From NCBI GenBank assembly GCA_020465985.1, contig JAANYP010003258.1, positions 310,001 to 374,000 of the forward strand: a stretch of 64,000 nucleotides of DNA, in the 5' to 3' direction. The notes beneath the pieces are model-generated. The model was not told the origin of the DNA and did not search any database. It was given only the letters and a program-made list of their open reading frames with translations. This DNA comes from Centrapalus pauciflorus. Its lineage: Eukaryota > Streptophyta > Magnoliopsida > Asterales > Asteraceae. This document shows, one piece after another, positions 37,050 to 51,124 of this stretch (position 1 is its first letter; every line of letters starts with the position of its first letter). Position numbers and translations under genes: made by a program.

Positions 37050-37521
37050 CATCCAACAATGTTTAATGTCATGATGAGATTACATGTTGTATACTAAAAT
37101 CCCTATGCGCGCACCATATATGTTCATACATAAAAGAATACCATGCAAGGTATAGGTTAATTTCTTAAATGCTAGCTTGGTGTAATTTTTACCAGTACAG
37201 TTTTATAGTTGACTGTTGATAACATATATGCTTTGTATAAATGTATCTAATTTAAAATTTACTTCATAAACCCTGTTATTTGTCAATCGACATGGATATC
37301 ATTACTTTTGATGGGTTTTGTGACGTGACAGGTTTTGGGCAAACTGAGAGTGAAATAAAGAGCCACAACACATCTGGTGAAATCAGCATCGACTGAACAG
37401 GAGACTGACGCTGGCCTCGATGTGGTTGAGTGGAAGATTATGATTTCTCTGTTTAAATGCCTGCCAGAAGATAAGGACAAGGCTCTGCTAGTTTCCTAAC
37501 CACAACATAAGCTGATCTGTT
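37050..37521. other. No gene seen
   Basis: Unremarkable AT-rich spacer after MIR399 locus 3. The short minus-strand ORF near 37283-37480 has no recognisable domain. Confidence 0.3.
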
Positions 37522-37823
37522 TTTGGTGAAAATTTTAATTGAAAACAAGGGTTTCCAGATAATGCCGGCCTTCAAGTAAACTCGAAAACTTCCTTTTGAG
37601 GTTTTCGTTTTTTGTTTTCAGTTTAGTCATCCCAATCTCATCTCTAATTGTATAAAGGGGAGTGAAAAAATGAGAAGACAAAAAATATTTATAACACATT
37701 TAAATATATTCTCAATTTCTAAATACATTCTCATCTCCAAAATGTGTTTTCCTACAAACCATCATCTTTTCAGTTTATTAAAACTCCAAACCAAAAATTC
37801 TTGCTTACTAAATGCGCCCTAAT
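37522..37823. repeat. Dispersed repeat, copy 2 (related to 3595-3950)
   Basis: This matches 3595-3950 in the same order (gaaaacaagggtttccaga, gaggttttcgttttttg, aaaggggagtgaaaaaatga, aaaatgtgtttt). It ends in aaatgcgcccta. It is probably a MITE, with unclear target duplications. Confidence 0.6.
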
Positions 37824-40205
37824 ATTCCTACTTCAAAGCTACAGATAAAGGTCTCTAGCTGGGTTGTTTTTATTCGTTCATTTATCTACATATGTAACAT
37901 ATAGAAACCATAGATCAAGGGTCCGACAACTAGCTTTAGGGGTTCGGTTCTCCACCATTGCATCGATTCCATTGCTCAACCCAACCAGGCGTCAACAATA
38001 TAACACCCTGATTTTTATTAAACAACACCAAATCATAGATTTTTCCGAATTATGCATAAAATAACATGGTGTTCATATATATATCGTACATGAAATTCAA
38101 CTTGCTTTAAGGGTTACCTTTCCAAAAAAACATGTACCGTTCTATACATTAGACTACAACTTCAATACCGTGATCTTGATTCACTAAAATCGTATAAAAG
38201 CGTGTTCACAGTAACGAATCGAATAACCTCCCAAAATGTCATCCTACAACCATTGTATACTTCTAACAGATGGTAGTTAATCGTACAAACTACCATTGAA
38301 TTGTATCATCAATCATATCAGCAGCATGTATGTATTGTACAAGGTACACCCTCATAACTCCAAACTCTAAATGTTACAAACGTACATAAATCACTGATCA
38401 ATATGAAGTCTCTGATGAAGATTGATATCTAACTGTCATCAGCTTTCTGCGAATTTGTAATTAGTTAAGTATTTACAAATTTTGTTTTACTTATCATTAA
38501 TTGTAACAAACATGTTTGGAATTTTATTGTGTAATCATATGAGTGTTCTTGTTTGATCTTCATGTCTTGTATCTTTGCTTTAGTCGGGCTACTTTAGTTT
38601 AGGAGTTAAACAAGACGTCAACGCAACATGATTTGTGTACAATATACGATTTTTTATAAAAGTGACGTAGTATGGCTATGTCTGGCTATGTGTTTAAGTT
38701 ATGAAAATAAATTATAATGATACTGTAAATGACTAATTAACCGGTACGGACCTGGAAGTAAATTGTAATTTCCTCAAATCTGAAATCTAAACTCTAGTTA
38801 TCACACTACTAAAAAATGGTATCAACAACACCTTATGATTCGTAACTAATTTGTTGCCAAACTTACGCTAGCTGCTGATCTGTCGGACTAATTTTCCATC
38901 GCTAAACTGGCAATGGGCCAATGGCGAATCCCTCACTAAATTTTGAAAATTAGCGACGGATATATTAGAATCCATGTACTTATTGATGATTGATTTTCTA
39001 GTAGTGTCAGTGTTATTTGTTAGGAATTTCACTTTGCTTTTCATTCTCGAGTTTCATTGATTGATATATAAAGCTTTCATCTTTACTTAAAAAGTTCCTA
39101 ACTTTAATTGTTCTTTAAATTCAAGATTTGACTTTTATTATTTATTAGTCAATGTAGTTAATAAATTATTTGTGTAACAATGTTAATTTTAGTTTACCAT
39201 TTTAGTTAATTTTTAACATTTAATTAACTATTCGCTGGGCACGATAAGAAGACTACATTTACTTTTCTATGATGGCCTAGTGTATGATCACCGTGTAACT
39301 TACATGACTGTATGGCTGGTGTTGAATGTATACCTGTTTATACATGTATCACAATTAAGGTGTATACAATTGAAGTTTTACCTTCAAGCAGGAGTAAAGA
39401 AAATGGATGCAATAAACCAACAGAAACGCTATTAAAAAAACACTAGCCACCAAAGAGCAAGCACTACAGTTACAAAACAGCAGAAGAAGCAGTCAGATTA
39501 AGGCAATCAATTCAAGAAGAGAAAACCTTGCATAAAATAGACTAGCATAAAAATTAAGTTAAAAGGCAGAGGAATTGTGTATGAAGACCTATTGATCTTC
39601 AATAAGAGTTTGCTGACAAATGGGGACATTCCCGTATGGGGTACATCTTTCCTGGAGAATTGTTATATTCACAAAATATGGCTCAACCCATGGAACTGGC
39701 TCATAACCGTGGTCAAAAAGCCTCAGGAATCATGTCAAATGCTGACTTAATTCTTTTTGGGAAAGGTCTGTTAAAGCTGGGAGATGACTCTTCTTTCATG
39801 TTCTAGAAATATAACTGGCCTGGATTTAACCCCTTCAAATATCGTTTCTTTAATCTTTATGCCATCACATGGATCATGGATGGTGCCCAAATGCTCGTAT
39901 ATATGGGGTCTGGAAATTAAGTGGAAACCAACATTCATGAGAAGAACAAGGGACCAAGAGGTGTATGAGGCTTTCCAATATTTATGAACTTCTCTATGGA
40001 AAGATAATTCCTGATCTAGTAAATTAGAGATTCAAGATGCCTAGAAAGGGTATGGTGTAGCGATTTCTCTTGGACGTTGTTTTGCTCAATTTGTAGCCTC
40101 TTCGTTACTCAAGGAAGTTGCAAATTAAATAAAACAACTTTGAAATACTTTGGCTTTCAATTCCAAGGCTCAATTCTTCGTTTATATATGTATATATGTG
40201 TGTGT
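37824..40205. other. Spacer, no gene recognised
   Basis: AT-rich to about 39400, then more balanced sequence to about 40150 with short ORFs (for example 39784-39987) that match nothing I know. It may be further decayed retroelement. Confidence 0.3.
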
Positions 40206-40404
40206 AGTGGGGGGTTCAATGCATGGAAAACCAACATGCATCGGAAAACCTTGAAAAACCTCCATGCACCACCACAAATGCATCAAAATTCCCGCGTGAT
40301 GCATCGACTTTCTGCGTGATGCATCACCTGATCCAATGACTATAAAGTGCTTCCCGGGTTTTCCGATGCATATAGGTTTTCCATTTGAACCCACCCCTGT
40401 GGCC
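40206..40404. mobile_element. MITE between TA/GT microsatellites
   Basis: The left end is gtggggggttcaatgcatgg then aaaacc...tgcatcggaaaacc. The right end is its approximate complement (ggttttccgatgcat...ggttttccatttgaacccac). The inverted repeat is about 45 bp. It lies between (TA)(TG) repeats on the left and (GTAT)(GT)n at 40405-40441 on the right. Confidence 0.6.
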
Positions 40405-41115
40405 CTGTATATGTATGTATGTGTGTGTGTGTGTGTGTGTGATGTTTGTAGCTCCCCAAAGTGGAGCTATGCAGACTGACCAAGAAACTAGAGACTACCT
40501 TTTCATTAATTGTCGATTCTCTCTTCAAGTATGGTACCTAAAAGTCTAACCTTCAAATTTTCTTACCCAGATGCAGTACTCAGAATTAAGAGAAACAAGA
40601 TCTTAATGAAGTTTATGTGGGACCTTGGTTTGGACTATATGGTGGAAGGAACTCAATGACACTCAAAAAACTCACTTGTTAGAGTATCGGAGTCTATGAA
40701 TTTAGATGATTAATTCGGTTGTCTTTCCAGAGTTTAGACTGGGAAACTCACCCAGCAGACTGTAACGTCTTTTTCTTTCACTTATACAGTTAAATTTCTA
40801 GCAAGTATTTAATTTAAATTTACTTGGAATTTGGTAAATACCAGAAGGTTATTAAAAAATTTTCTGGTCTTCGTAAGGCTCAACGGCTCATCATTGGAAC
40901 TCCTTTAATCCAACAGAGAATCTATATAATTGGACCATCTGGTCACAGCTAGAAGATGTGAACCAAAAGCTTAAAGGCATCATGCCTAGAATAAACCAAC
41001 TTTTCCATGGAATGTTCTTGAGATATACTAGTATGCTCATAATAAATAGCATACTAGAGACACCACCAAAAGGCATGATAGGGGAAACAGCAAGCACACG
41101 GAAGAGAAGAATAAC

Positions 41116-41199
41116 AGCGCCATTCTCCTTCGGCAGAAATCTGTGCAGTACTTCAATGAACTTGGAGCTTATTCTGCCAAAGGAGAATTGCCCTGCCAT
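41116..41199 (+). ncRNA. MIR399: miR399 precursor stem-loop, locus 4
   Basis: The 3' arm at 41175-41195 again carries TGCCAAAGGAGAATTGCC plus CTG. The 5' arm (gcgccattctccttcggcag) pairs at about 18 of 21 positions, with a loop of about 35 nt. The preceding 280 bp align with loci 2 and 3 (gaccatctg, gaaccaaaagcttaaaggca, gaataaacca, gaataacagcg). It lies 4.2 kb from locus 3. Confidence 0.9.
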
Positions 41200-41239
41200 T
41201 CTGTAACTCTTCGATTTTTTGTGAAACCTGCAATGTAAA

Positions 41240-42132
41240 GATCTCATTCGCTTATATGTACCATACGTCATGAAAGGCACTCCAAGCCAACTCTCTGAAG
41301 TTTTCTCAATGGCGGTTTTGTAGTAAGCTGTGTCTTGCTTTCCATTTGAATGTTTGTTCAAAATTAAGGACACGAAGCTAGAGATGCCATTGCTTTCTAA
41401 TTGAAGCATAGTGTATGACCACATTTTCAATTATATGAATAGTTAAGTGATGTTGACTCTTAAATAAGTCAGTGTGGATATTCTCAGTTTGAGTGAATTA
41501 TAACTATTAATTTATCTAGCTCCTAAAATCTGCAACTTTCTTGTTACTTTCCTTGCTTTGAAACCTCTACCATAGTCAAGTTTTAATAATCCTACATTCT
41601 ATCTCATATGTTGCTTGCAGTTGTATACTTGCTAATATCTAGCTTGTTTGACAATTAATTACAGCATGATGCTTATGCGTAAATGATAATATGCAGGTCT
41701 TCCTAGTGATTTGTGACGAACACAATCAACCACAGCATGGTTCAGTAAGTAGAGTTCCAGGGTCTAGTACGTCTTTCTTGATCAAAAGTAAATGAGTTTA
41801 TAATGTCATCGCATTCTCTCCAACAAGTATATAATTCAACAATCACCAAGGATGCATATGTTTTGCATCTTTTTTTTATTGGTACTTCTGTCAACAATCG
41901 GTGTAGCCACAAGAATTATAGTAATGCATTCTTCGTCCGTTCTAGAAACACTCACATATTCTCAAATCGAGTTTGTATGAATTTTCTATGCTTACTTTCT
42001 TATATATTTCCTTCATTTTAATCAGAATAATTATTTACTTTCTAATAAAACCTTGATATTCTTTACTCAAACCGCATATCTTCCCCTCTCACGTAACATT
42101 TTACTTCGTGTCAAGATAGTTTCTTTTTCCTT
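41240..42132. other. No gene seen
   Basis: AT-rich spacer downstream of MIR399 locus 4. The short ORFs have no recognisable domain. Confidence 0.3.
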
Positions 42133-42141
42133 TTTTATTAA

Positions 42142-42824
42142 GGGCAAATGACCATAAATAGTAACAACTTTTGACATTTTTATCATTAATAGTAACATTA
42201 TTTATTTTTTATCATTAATAGTAACAACTTTTTTATTTTTCTATCAATAATAGTAATGGGTGACCTGCAAACCTGTTTAGCAGGTCACCAACTTTTCAGT
42301 TATCAAAAATAGTAATATCTTTTCAGATTTTTATCAATAATAGTAACATATCAAATTAAAAAACATGATTTTATTTTATTTTATTAAGTTTTCTAATATT
42401 TCATAAACACCAAAATAAACCAAACTTATTTATTCCAAATATTTATATATAATGAAAATTGAAATGTTTTTTTTCATTAATATTATATATAGTTGTGAAT
42501 AAATAATAGTATATTATCTATCCGTAAATAATTGGAATAAAAAATTTGGTTTATTTTGTTGTTTATGAAATATTAGAAAACTTAATAAAATAATAAAATT
42601 TATGTTTTTAATTTTATATATTACTATTATTGTTAAAAATCTGAAAAGATGTTACTATTATTAATAATTGAAAAGTTGATGACCTGCTAAACAGGTTTGC
42701 AGGTCACCCATTACTATTATTGATAGAAAAATAAAAAGTTGTTACTATTAATGATAAAAAATAAATAATGTTACTATTAATGATAAAAATGTCAAAAGTT
42801 GTTACTATTTTTGGTAATTTGCCC
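42142..42824. mobile_element. Fold-back element, 683 bp, with internal subrepeats and 9-bp target duplication
   Basis: Two arms of about 300 bp are inverted (GGGCAAATGACC at the start, GGTAATTTGCCC at the end). The exact direct repeat TTTTATTAA flanks them (42133-42141 and 42825-42833). Each arm contains 4-6 variants of a short unit like tatcattaatagtaac, plus a conserved block gtgacctgcaaacctgttta. The long arms with subrepeats and the 9-bp duplication point to a Mutator-type fold-back element. Confidence 0.85.
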
Positions 42825-43347
42825 TTTTATTAAATACTAGTCTTTGATCCAGTGAATATTTTTAGTAAAAATTGTTTTTATAAAATTTATATACATAAAA
42901 ACACATAGACTATTAATTATTTGAAATAATATAAGAGTACTATTATTATTTGTTATAAATATTATTTTTTTAACTTTATAAATTAATAAAAATAGTAGTT
43001 GTTTTTATGATTTTTTAAAACTTTTTATTTTTAATTTATATATGTTAATTGATATAAATTGATATCCGAGTTTCTATGTAATACTAGTTTATGAACCCAT
43101 ATATTCCGTGTATATTTTTTAGTAAATAATTGGTTACATAAAATATATGTAAATTTAAAATTAAACCATATAAATAGCAATTTTTATAAAAAAAATACAA
43201 GAAAAATATAACTATTTTTCATAAATATTATAATATATCTTTTTAAATATACGTGAATAGTAATTACTATTCTTTTAAGTTTTTTATTTATAAATTTATA
43301 TAAGTTATTTAATCGATATAATTTGAAATTTTAGTTTTACATAAAAC

Positions 43348-43349
<2 letters not shown>

Positions 43350-43413
<64 letters not shown>
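43350..43413. repeat. (TA)n microsatellite
   Basis: A pure TA run bordering the MITE at 43414. Confidence 0.95.
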
Positions 43414-45230
<1,817 letters not shown>

Positions 45231-45238
45231 TCCATTGG

Positions 45239-45650
45239 CAGGCCGGCCCTGAGGGCATGCAGTAAGTGCGACCGCTCAGGGCCCCAAGTTGGATAGGGTC
45301 TCATCGGAAAATTGACCGGTGCAATGGTGAAAAGCTAAAGTCTGCTTAAGTTTAGTCACTTAGTTTCACATCATTAATAAAAAAAAATATGTGAGTGTGA
45401 AGATGTATGATTAGTAAAAATAAACATGTAGCAATGCTCTTTCAGATAAACATAGTTTTGAAGTTAATTATTTTGTTCAAGTCATATGAACGTGTCTTAA
45501 TACTGTTGTTTTAAATGTTTTTTTATGTATATAGCAATTGCTAGACTACTAATAATTAATAAATTTTAAATAAATTCAAAAAATTTCACATTTTAAGGGC
45601 CTACTATGTAATTATCGTACAGGGCCACCAAAATTCACGGGACGGCCTTG
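45239..45650. mobile_element. hAT-type non-autonomous element, 412 bp, exact 8-bp target duplication
   Basis: It starts CAGGCCGGCCCTGAGGGC and ends CACGGGACGGCCTTG, imperfect inverted ends of the CAGGGCCGGCCC hAT type. The direct repeat TCCATTGG lies immediately on both sides (45231-45238 and 45651-45658). There is no coding capacity. Confidence 0.85.
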
Positions 45651-45659
45651 TCCATTGGT

Positions 45660-47039
45660 AGGTAGGTAGCATGGAGGAGGTTGATCAACGACCATGGATA
45701 TGGATATGCCTTCTCCATATAATAGCATATCCATTGAATAAGATTCCTTGTCCTTGATCTTAATTATAGTTGAAGTAACTATTTGAACTTTGATGTTCTT
45801 TCCTCTTAATTACCCTTACATTTTATGAAAGATCATATTTGTTTTTATTGGTATCATGGAGGAGCTAGGAGGAGGTCAATGACATTGGATATGCCTTTTA
45901 TATAAATAGCATATTTACTTGGAATCCACACTTTAGACGCTTTTCTCGAAAGGTATGATGGATCATTCGCATTTACTCTCTAGAGTATGCGATCACAGAT
46001 TTTGTTCGATTTGAAGTTCTTAGAATAACTAATAAGTTTGACTTGAAATTAATTTGTAATGCGTAAACAAAGGCTAGGATATGAGTTCCCCTAGCAGTAC
46101 ATGTATGAAGTTTCATGAAGTACAGTTAATTTGTAAATCGTGCTACAACCAACAAAGTAACTAATGTTAGAGATTATTAGAGTAAATGACATAAATGGTC
46201 CATGTGGTTTATAATAGTTTATGGAATTGGTTCCTACATTTCATTTATTACACCAGTGATCCCTACTTTCACTGTTTGCTTTCATAGAAGATCTGTCAAA
46301 CTTAACAGGTTTTCTGTTAAATATCAAAGAGACCAATTTGAGCTTTTTACAATAACATCTTTAGTCCCTTGAATATATATAATTGATTTATTTATTTATT
46401 TAGTTATCTATTTTATTAGGGTTAAAGTCGTACAAATGTATGTTACTTTACTGAAATTACACAAATGACTAATTTAATTATCTTTTTATCCCATTGGTAA
46501 TTGTACTTAAAATTTATTGTTGATATGACCCTTTTGATTACCGGTAAAGATCTTATATTTGTGTTTTTAGATGTATTAAAAGGATCTATATGTTTATGTG
46601 GATTTTCTAAATTATTTATATAGATCAAAATCTACGTAAATCCACGTAAGCATCATGTTATTAAATATGTGACACGTTGTCATTTGAATCAACAAAAACT
46701 ATCATACGTGGCATATAAAACAAAACTAGCGAGTTAAGTAGATCAACTAGAACAAGTGCATTCCAACAAACGTACCTAAAAACTAATTCTACCTATATAT
46801 TACCCATGAAGGAGAGAGAAAGTTCTCCTCTCCTATTGGGGTAATCCAGACCGTCCAACATGGGAAACTTTCAATCTCAGCCGTCTTAATTGATGTACTT
46901 CTGAGTAAGCCTACTGTACTACTTGCCAATGCCTATTACGGTTTCGTACGCTTGCAAAGTGCTGATAACCACCCATGTTCTCCACCTTTCAAGCAGATAT
47001 TTTTGCTTCATGTCCACCATTTTCTGTAACCCACCTTGA

Positions 47040-47101
<62 letters not shown>

Positions 47102-47178
47102 CATGAATAAATAGCTAAAACATCCATTTGCTATCTAATTTCCACTTCTAGAAGTCCGAGATTTCTCTGTCCCAATCA
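45660..47178. other. Intergenic, with a solo fold-back arm and the upstream region of the first small gene
   Basis: Positions 46178-46420 read like one arm of the 'aaatggtccatgtggttt' repeats. A (GT)n/(TA)n tract covers 47041-47095. Nothing else is recognised. The promoter of the gene starting at 47179 should lie at 46800-47170, but I see no decisive TATA box apart from the microsatellite. Confidence 0.4.
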
Positions 47179-48210
47179 ATGGACCACCAGGTCAGTTTTT
47201 AAGTTCTCATTTATTCGTACATTATATTTTATGGTTGTTTGGCTATTTACTATATCATTTCTTGCAGCATCTTCCATCGTGCAACGTCAAAATCAAGGAA
47301 GAAGATGTCATTCACATGGCGGTATGCATATTTACTGGTTTTAAAGTAAACAATTATGGAAAAAATTAGAACCCTTATCATTGTATGAATTCTAACAATT
47401 CATTTGAATCTGCAGCCACCAACCAAAAAGATGAAATTAGAAGATTCAGTGGCAAGTCCATCATTGCTGTCCATTGAAACTAAAGACGTCCCTCACGCGA
47501 CTGAATGTTCACCGGTACATCATACATTTACAAATACACCATGTACACACTTATTGATTTTCAAGTTGATGTTCATATGCTAAAAATAAAGATTTACATA
47601 AACAGACATTGTCATCAACGGAGACTGTTTCTTCATTCAACGAGGAGGTACGTACGATGTTGTAGTTAGTACTAAGGTTGTGATGTAGTATGCACTGATT
47701 CTTACCGTATGTTGAATAGATTGACTTCGAATGGGAAGAGGAAGTATTACGATTTGTTGAACTTTTAGAGCAAAAGATGGAGGAAGAGAAATTAAAAGCA
47801 AAAACAGATGTAAACATTGTTATCTTTGTTAGACGTACAACCTTACTAAGGAACAACGTTTTTATTTTCAATGCGATTACATAATTCAATCAAACGGACC
47901 GCATTTTTGACTTCATTACGGAAATCACATAAAACACGTCTTACTATTTAAAGGCATCAACTTATGCTTCTTATTTGTTTCAGGATGGACGTAATCCATT
48001 GGTTGAAGAATCAGATAAAGAAACAACAGCTGATACTGTATACACAGAGGTACACATCATTGGTTTCTATACATATAGCCATTCAAAGAACTACAACTCA
48101 AGGTATACATATTTCAGGACGCCAACATGCATAGATTCAAGAGGCGTAAAAGTCAACGTGCAAGGAAGAGGAGCTACAAGGTGATCGAAGAAAGTGATAA
48201 AGACGAATAG
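47179..48210 (+). CDS. Small acidic/basic nuclear-type protein A of a tandem family (151 aa, 7 exons)
   Basis: I do not recognise this gene. The exons 47179-47190, 47268-47321, 47416-47514, 47606-47647, 47720-47809, 47984-48049 and 48118-48210 each end at GT, follow AG, and contain whole codons, so every intron is phase 0. The product begins MDHQHLPSCNVKIKEED. It has two matches to the sumoylation consensus (IKEE, MKLE), a basic PTKKMK patch, an acidic helix (IDFEWEEEVLRFVELLEQKM), and a C-terminal bipartite-like nuclear signal (KRRKSQRARKRSYK) followed by VIEESDKDE. It is the first of four same-strand genes with this exon style. The family link to B and D is weaker than that between B and D. 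The gene model is by eye; a transcript would settle it. Confidence 0.6.
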
Positions 48211-49315
48211 TGAAGTAGATACCCAACAAGAATGACACATTTGACTGTGCCCAGTTGGTGTCTTAATAGTATTTGACATTATGTAACTATTGCACATGAG
48301 GAGTTTAGATTCTTCTTATTCTTAGGTCACATGATAATAATATTCTTTTATGGAGTTATATTTTGCGTTACGGTTGGTTGTACTTTCAATTAAAATACAA
48401 GCAAAGTTATTATAAGTTAGAAACCTGCGTATACCTGATTCTATAGCAGCTTGTGTTAACGAAAATCATCTTGTAGCATATTAATTCATCAACTCGGTAA
48501 ACTTAACAAACGAAAACATAACCATATTTATAGCCAGACAAAACATTAAATATTCTGCTTTGAGACCTAAATCAAAAAAATAACAAAACGCATGGTTTAA
48601 TTTATTTATGCTAACATACCGAAATAAAAACAACGTACTAACTAAAGATATTAAAATGTCAACGTATTTAAAATATATCGGATTTGTGTTCATCAAATAT
48701 TGCAATGAGATTAATTTGATGTGTAAACAAACATCCATTCGAGTTGTTTGTTTTATGTAGAGGACATTTATAATATATTAAACATAGGAAAATTTGTAGA
48801 ATTCACAATATCAAATTGAAAATAATAAAACATTAAATAATCTCTGGAAAAGTAATCAAATAAAGAATAGTTCTTTTTAACATGAGTTTTTCAGTTCCAG
48901 CTAAAATGTGTTTATATTTATAATTAAGAATTAATACCTATTTTTGTACGACAACTAAATAAGCAGTTTAGAAGCCAAGTGTTTTTAAACTATCTATTGT
49001 TTGTTTTTATTAACAATTCTAATAAAAAAAGTTCAAGAATAATTACAGAGTAGTTAATGTTGGTTACTTTTTGTATGGACGGTTAAAATACCATAAAAAC
49101 AGGAAAACATGTATACACTAAAAACCCACTAACAGGATTTGTTCTCTAAGAAGCGGTTAAACAACCTATAAAATAGGAGAACATGGATCCTCAACTGATA
49201 GTACAGTACATACGTGCGTAATCATTCCTATATATATGTATGTATATGTATTGGAAGGTGACAAAAAAAGCTTAGTAAAATCAGGAAAAAAGCAACACTG
49301 GAAACCAGGAAAGCC
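48211..49315. other. Spacer and promoter of the second small gene
   Basis: AT-rich; no other gene seen. At 49166-49182 lies CCTATAAAATAGGAGAA, which includes a good TATA box about 145 bp upstream of the next ATG. A nearly identical box sits upstream of the third gene (about 50911). Confidence 0.45.
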
Positions 49316-50036
49316 ATGGACTTGCAAAACAAGGTACGTACTTTCAACTCACGTACAATGGTCAACATATTTTTTTTATTAACTTCTCTTTTGGTTACAT
49401 TCTATAGCGACCAGTTGTAACAGCGGAATGGAAAGGAGAAAACGGGGTAAATTATTTGAAAATATTTTACTTTCGCAAATTTTAAGTTGCTACTATTAAC
49501 ACTGGATTTTATTATGTATTAGCTACCAGCAGTAACGATTGATTGGGTTCATGTAAACACGGCAACATACATTAATAACTTAGAGCATGAGCTCGAATAC
49601 TGGGTACGGAAATACTAATTCACTTGCTGCGTTTCAATTTTTTTTTTTCCTGATCGTTGGTTACAACCATTCATACATAGAAAAATATGTACATAAAGCA
49701 AGAAAAGCGATTGGCGAACCTAAAGGATTGGAAATGGGATGAAGTTATTGATCTTACTTCAGACGAAGAAGTAGTTGCAGATGACGGATATCAGGGATTT
49801 GTTCAACAACTAGCTAACGAGGTATCGATTTTCGATAGAGCAATTATTTAAATAAAATTTGTTGTTCCATCATTAACACCTTAAAAACACAGATTGCAGA
49901 AGATGATATTATTCAGAGGCAGATTACAAACTTTGTCAATACGGACTGGAGTTATCTTACAGATTTATTGTTGCCAAACAATGAAGATGAGATTGCATAT
50001 GTTGCAAGTGCAACAGAGTCAACCGAAGGAGCATGA
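49316..50036 (+). CDS. Small SIM-containing protein B of the tandem family (140 aa, 5 exons)
   Basis: No named family recognised. The exons are 49316-49333, 49408-49446, 49523-49603, 49681-49821 and 49893-50036; all introns are GT-AG and phase 0. Exon 3 (27 codons, ending YINNLEHELEYW) and exon 4 (KQEKRLANLKDWKWDEVIDL then TSDEE) correspond one to one with exons 2 and 3 of gene D. The stretch EVIDLTSDEE fits the SUMO-interacting motif consensus: a hydrophobic core followed by Ser/acidic residues. The rest is acidic with no membrane segment or enzymatic motif, which suggests a nuclear adaptor, but that is inference. Confidence 0.65.
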
Positions 50037-51124
50037 ATGTCATAAAAACAAAATGTTGCAAGCATGGTTCACATAAAACGTGTTTTTTTAGTGTGTATTT
50101 GACAGAACTTTAATATGTTTGGGTAGGTTAAGTTTATAGTTGTACGTATGAATTGGTTGAATAAATAAATTTGTTTTATGTTTGTTTCTATTTGTGGTTT
50201 CAATTTACAGTTGATAAAATTTATATATGCATTTCAATTATCCTGCTTATGTCAGACGTGATAATAAAATCCTTTGACACAATAGACAATTTAAAAAAAG
50301 AAAGTTTACTGATACGTTATTTGTTTTTCAGAACTAAACAATATTCATATCAAAACATCATGCAACATAAACCAAATGACATGCAACATCTATTGCTATA
50401 ATCTTGCATGATTAATATTGTGTAGATAAAAATTAACAAAAATGCAATATTACATGCAATCGAAAAAAATAATTATGAAATTTAATATATTATTTTTAAT
50501 TCAAAATTAACAAAAATGCAATTCTACATGCAATGCAAGCTGATACGTAAAAAGATTAAGTAGATAAATTTTAAATTACGTAATTAACAGAAACGAAATT
50601 TTAGTATGTTATTTTAATATATTTTAATATATTATTAAAATGCAATTCAACAAATAATCCAATTTTAATATATTAATAAACTGCAATTCTGCATATAATG
50701 CACAAAACTACGTAACTTGATATATTATTAATATAGTTGTTGAAAATATTATGTTTTAATTTTCATAGGTCCATACAATATTATATTACAAAATGTATAT
50801 TACAAATGAACGTGTGAAAGTGGACAGTTAAAGTGGACAACCAAAATTTCATAGTAACAGCAGTTACTATCTAGCACACAAACCCACTGCCACATCATGT
50901 TTCCTATTAAATAGGAGCATGACCACACAACCTACTACATGGCCACTACCTATAAGGTAAATTACCGTTATACCCACAATCCCAAAGAAACCGTCAAAAG
51001 CATTGTATTATTAGAGGGTAATAACAGAATTACAGACCCTATTAGTAACTGTCAGCTTTGTTTATATATTGCAATCCCCTATAAATAAATTGATCATTTC
51101 ATCAATCTGAGTTACAAAACCAAT
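50037..51124. other. Spacer and promoter of the third small gene
   Basis: Very AT-rich to about 50800. CCTATTAAATAGGAGCATG at 50911-50929 resembles the box upstream of gene B. A second TATA-like TATAAATA lies at 51080-51087. No other gene is seen. Confidence 0.45.
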
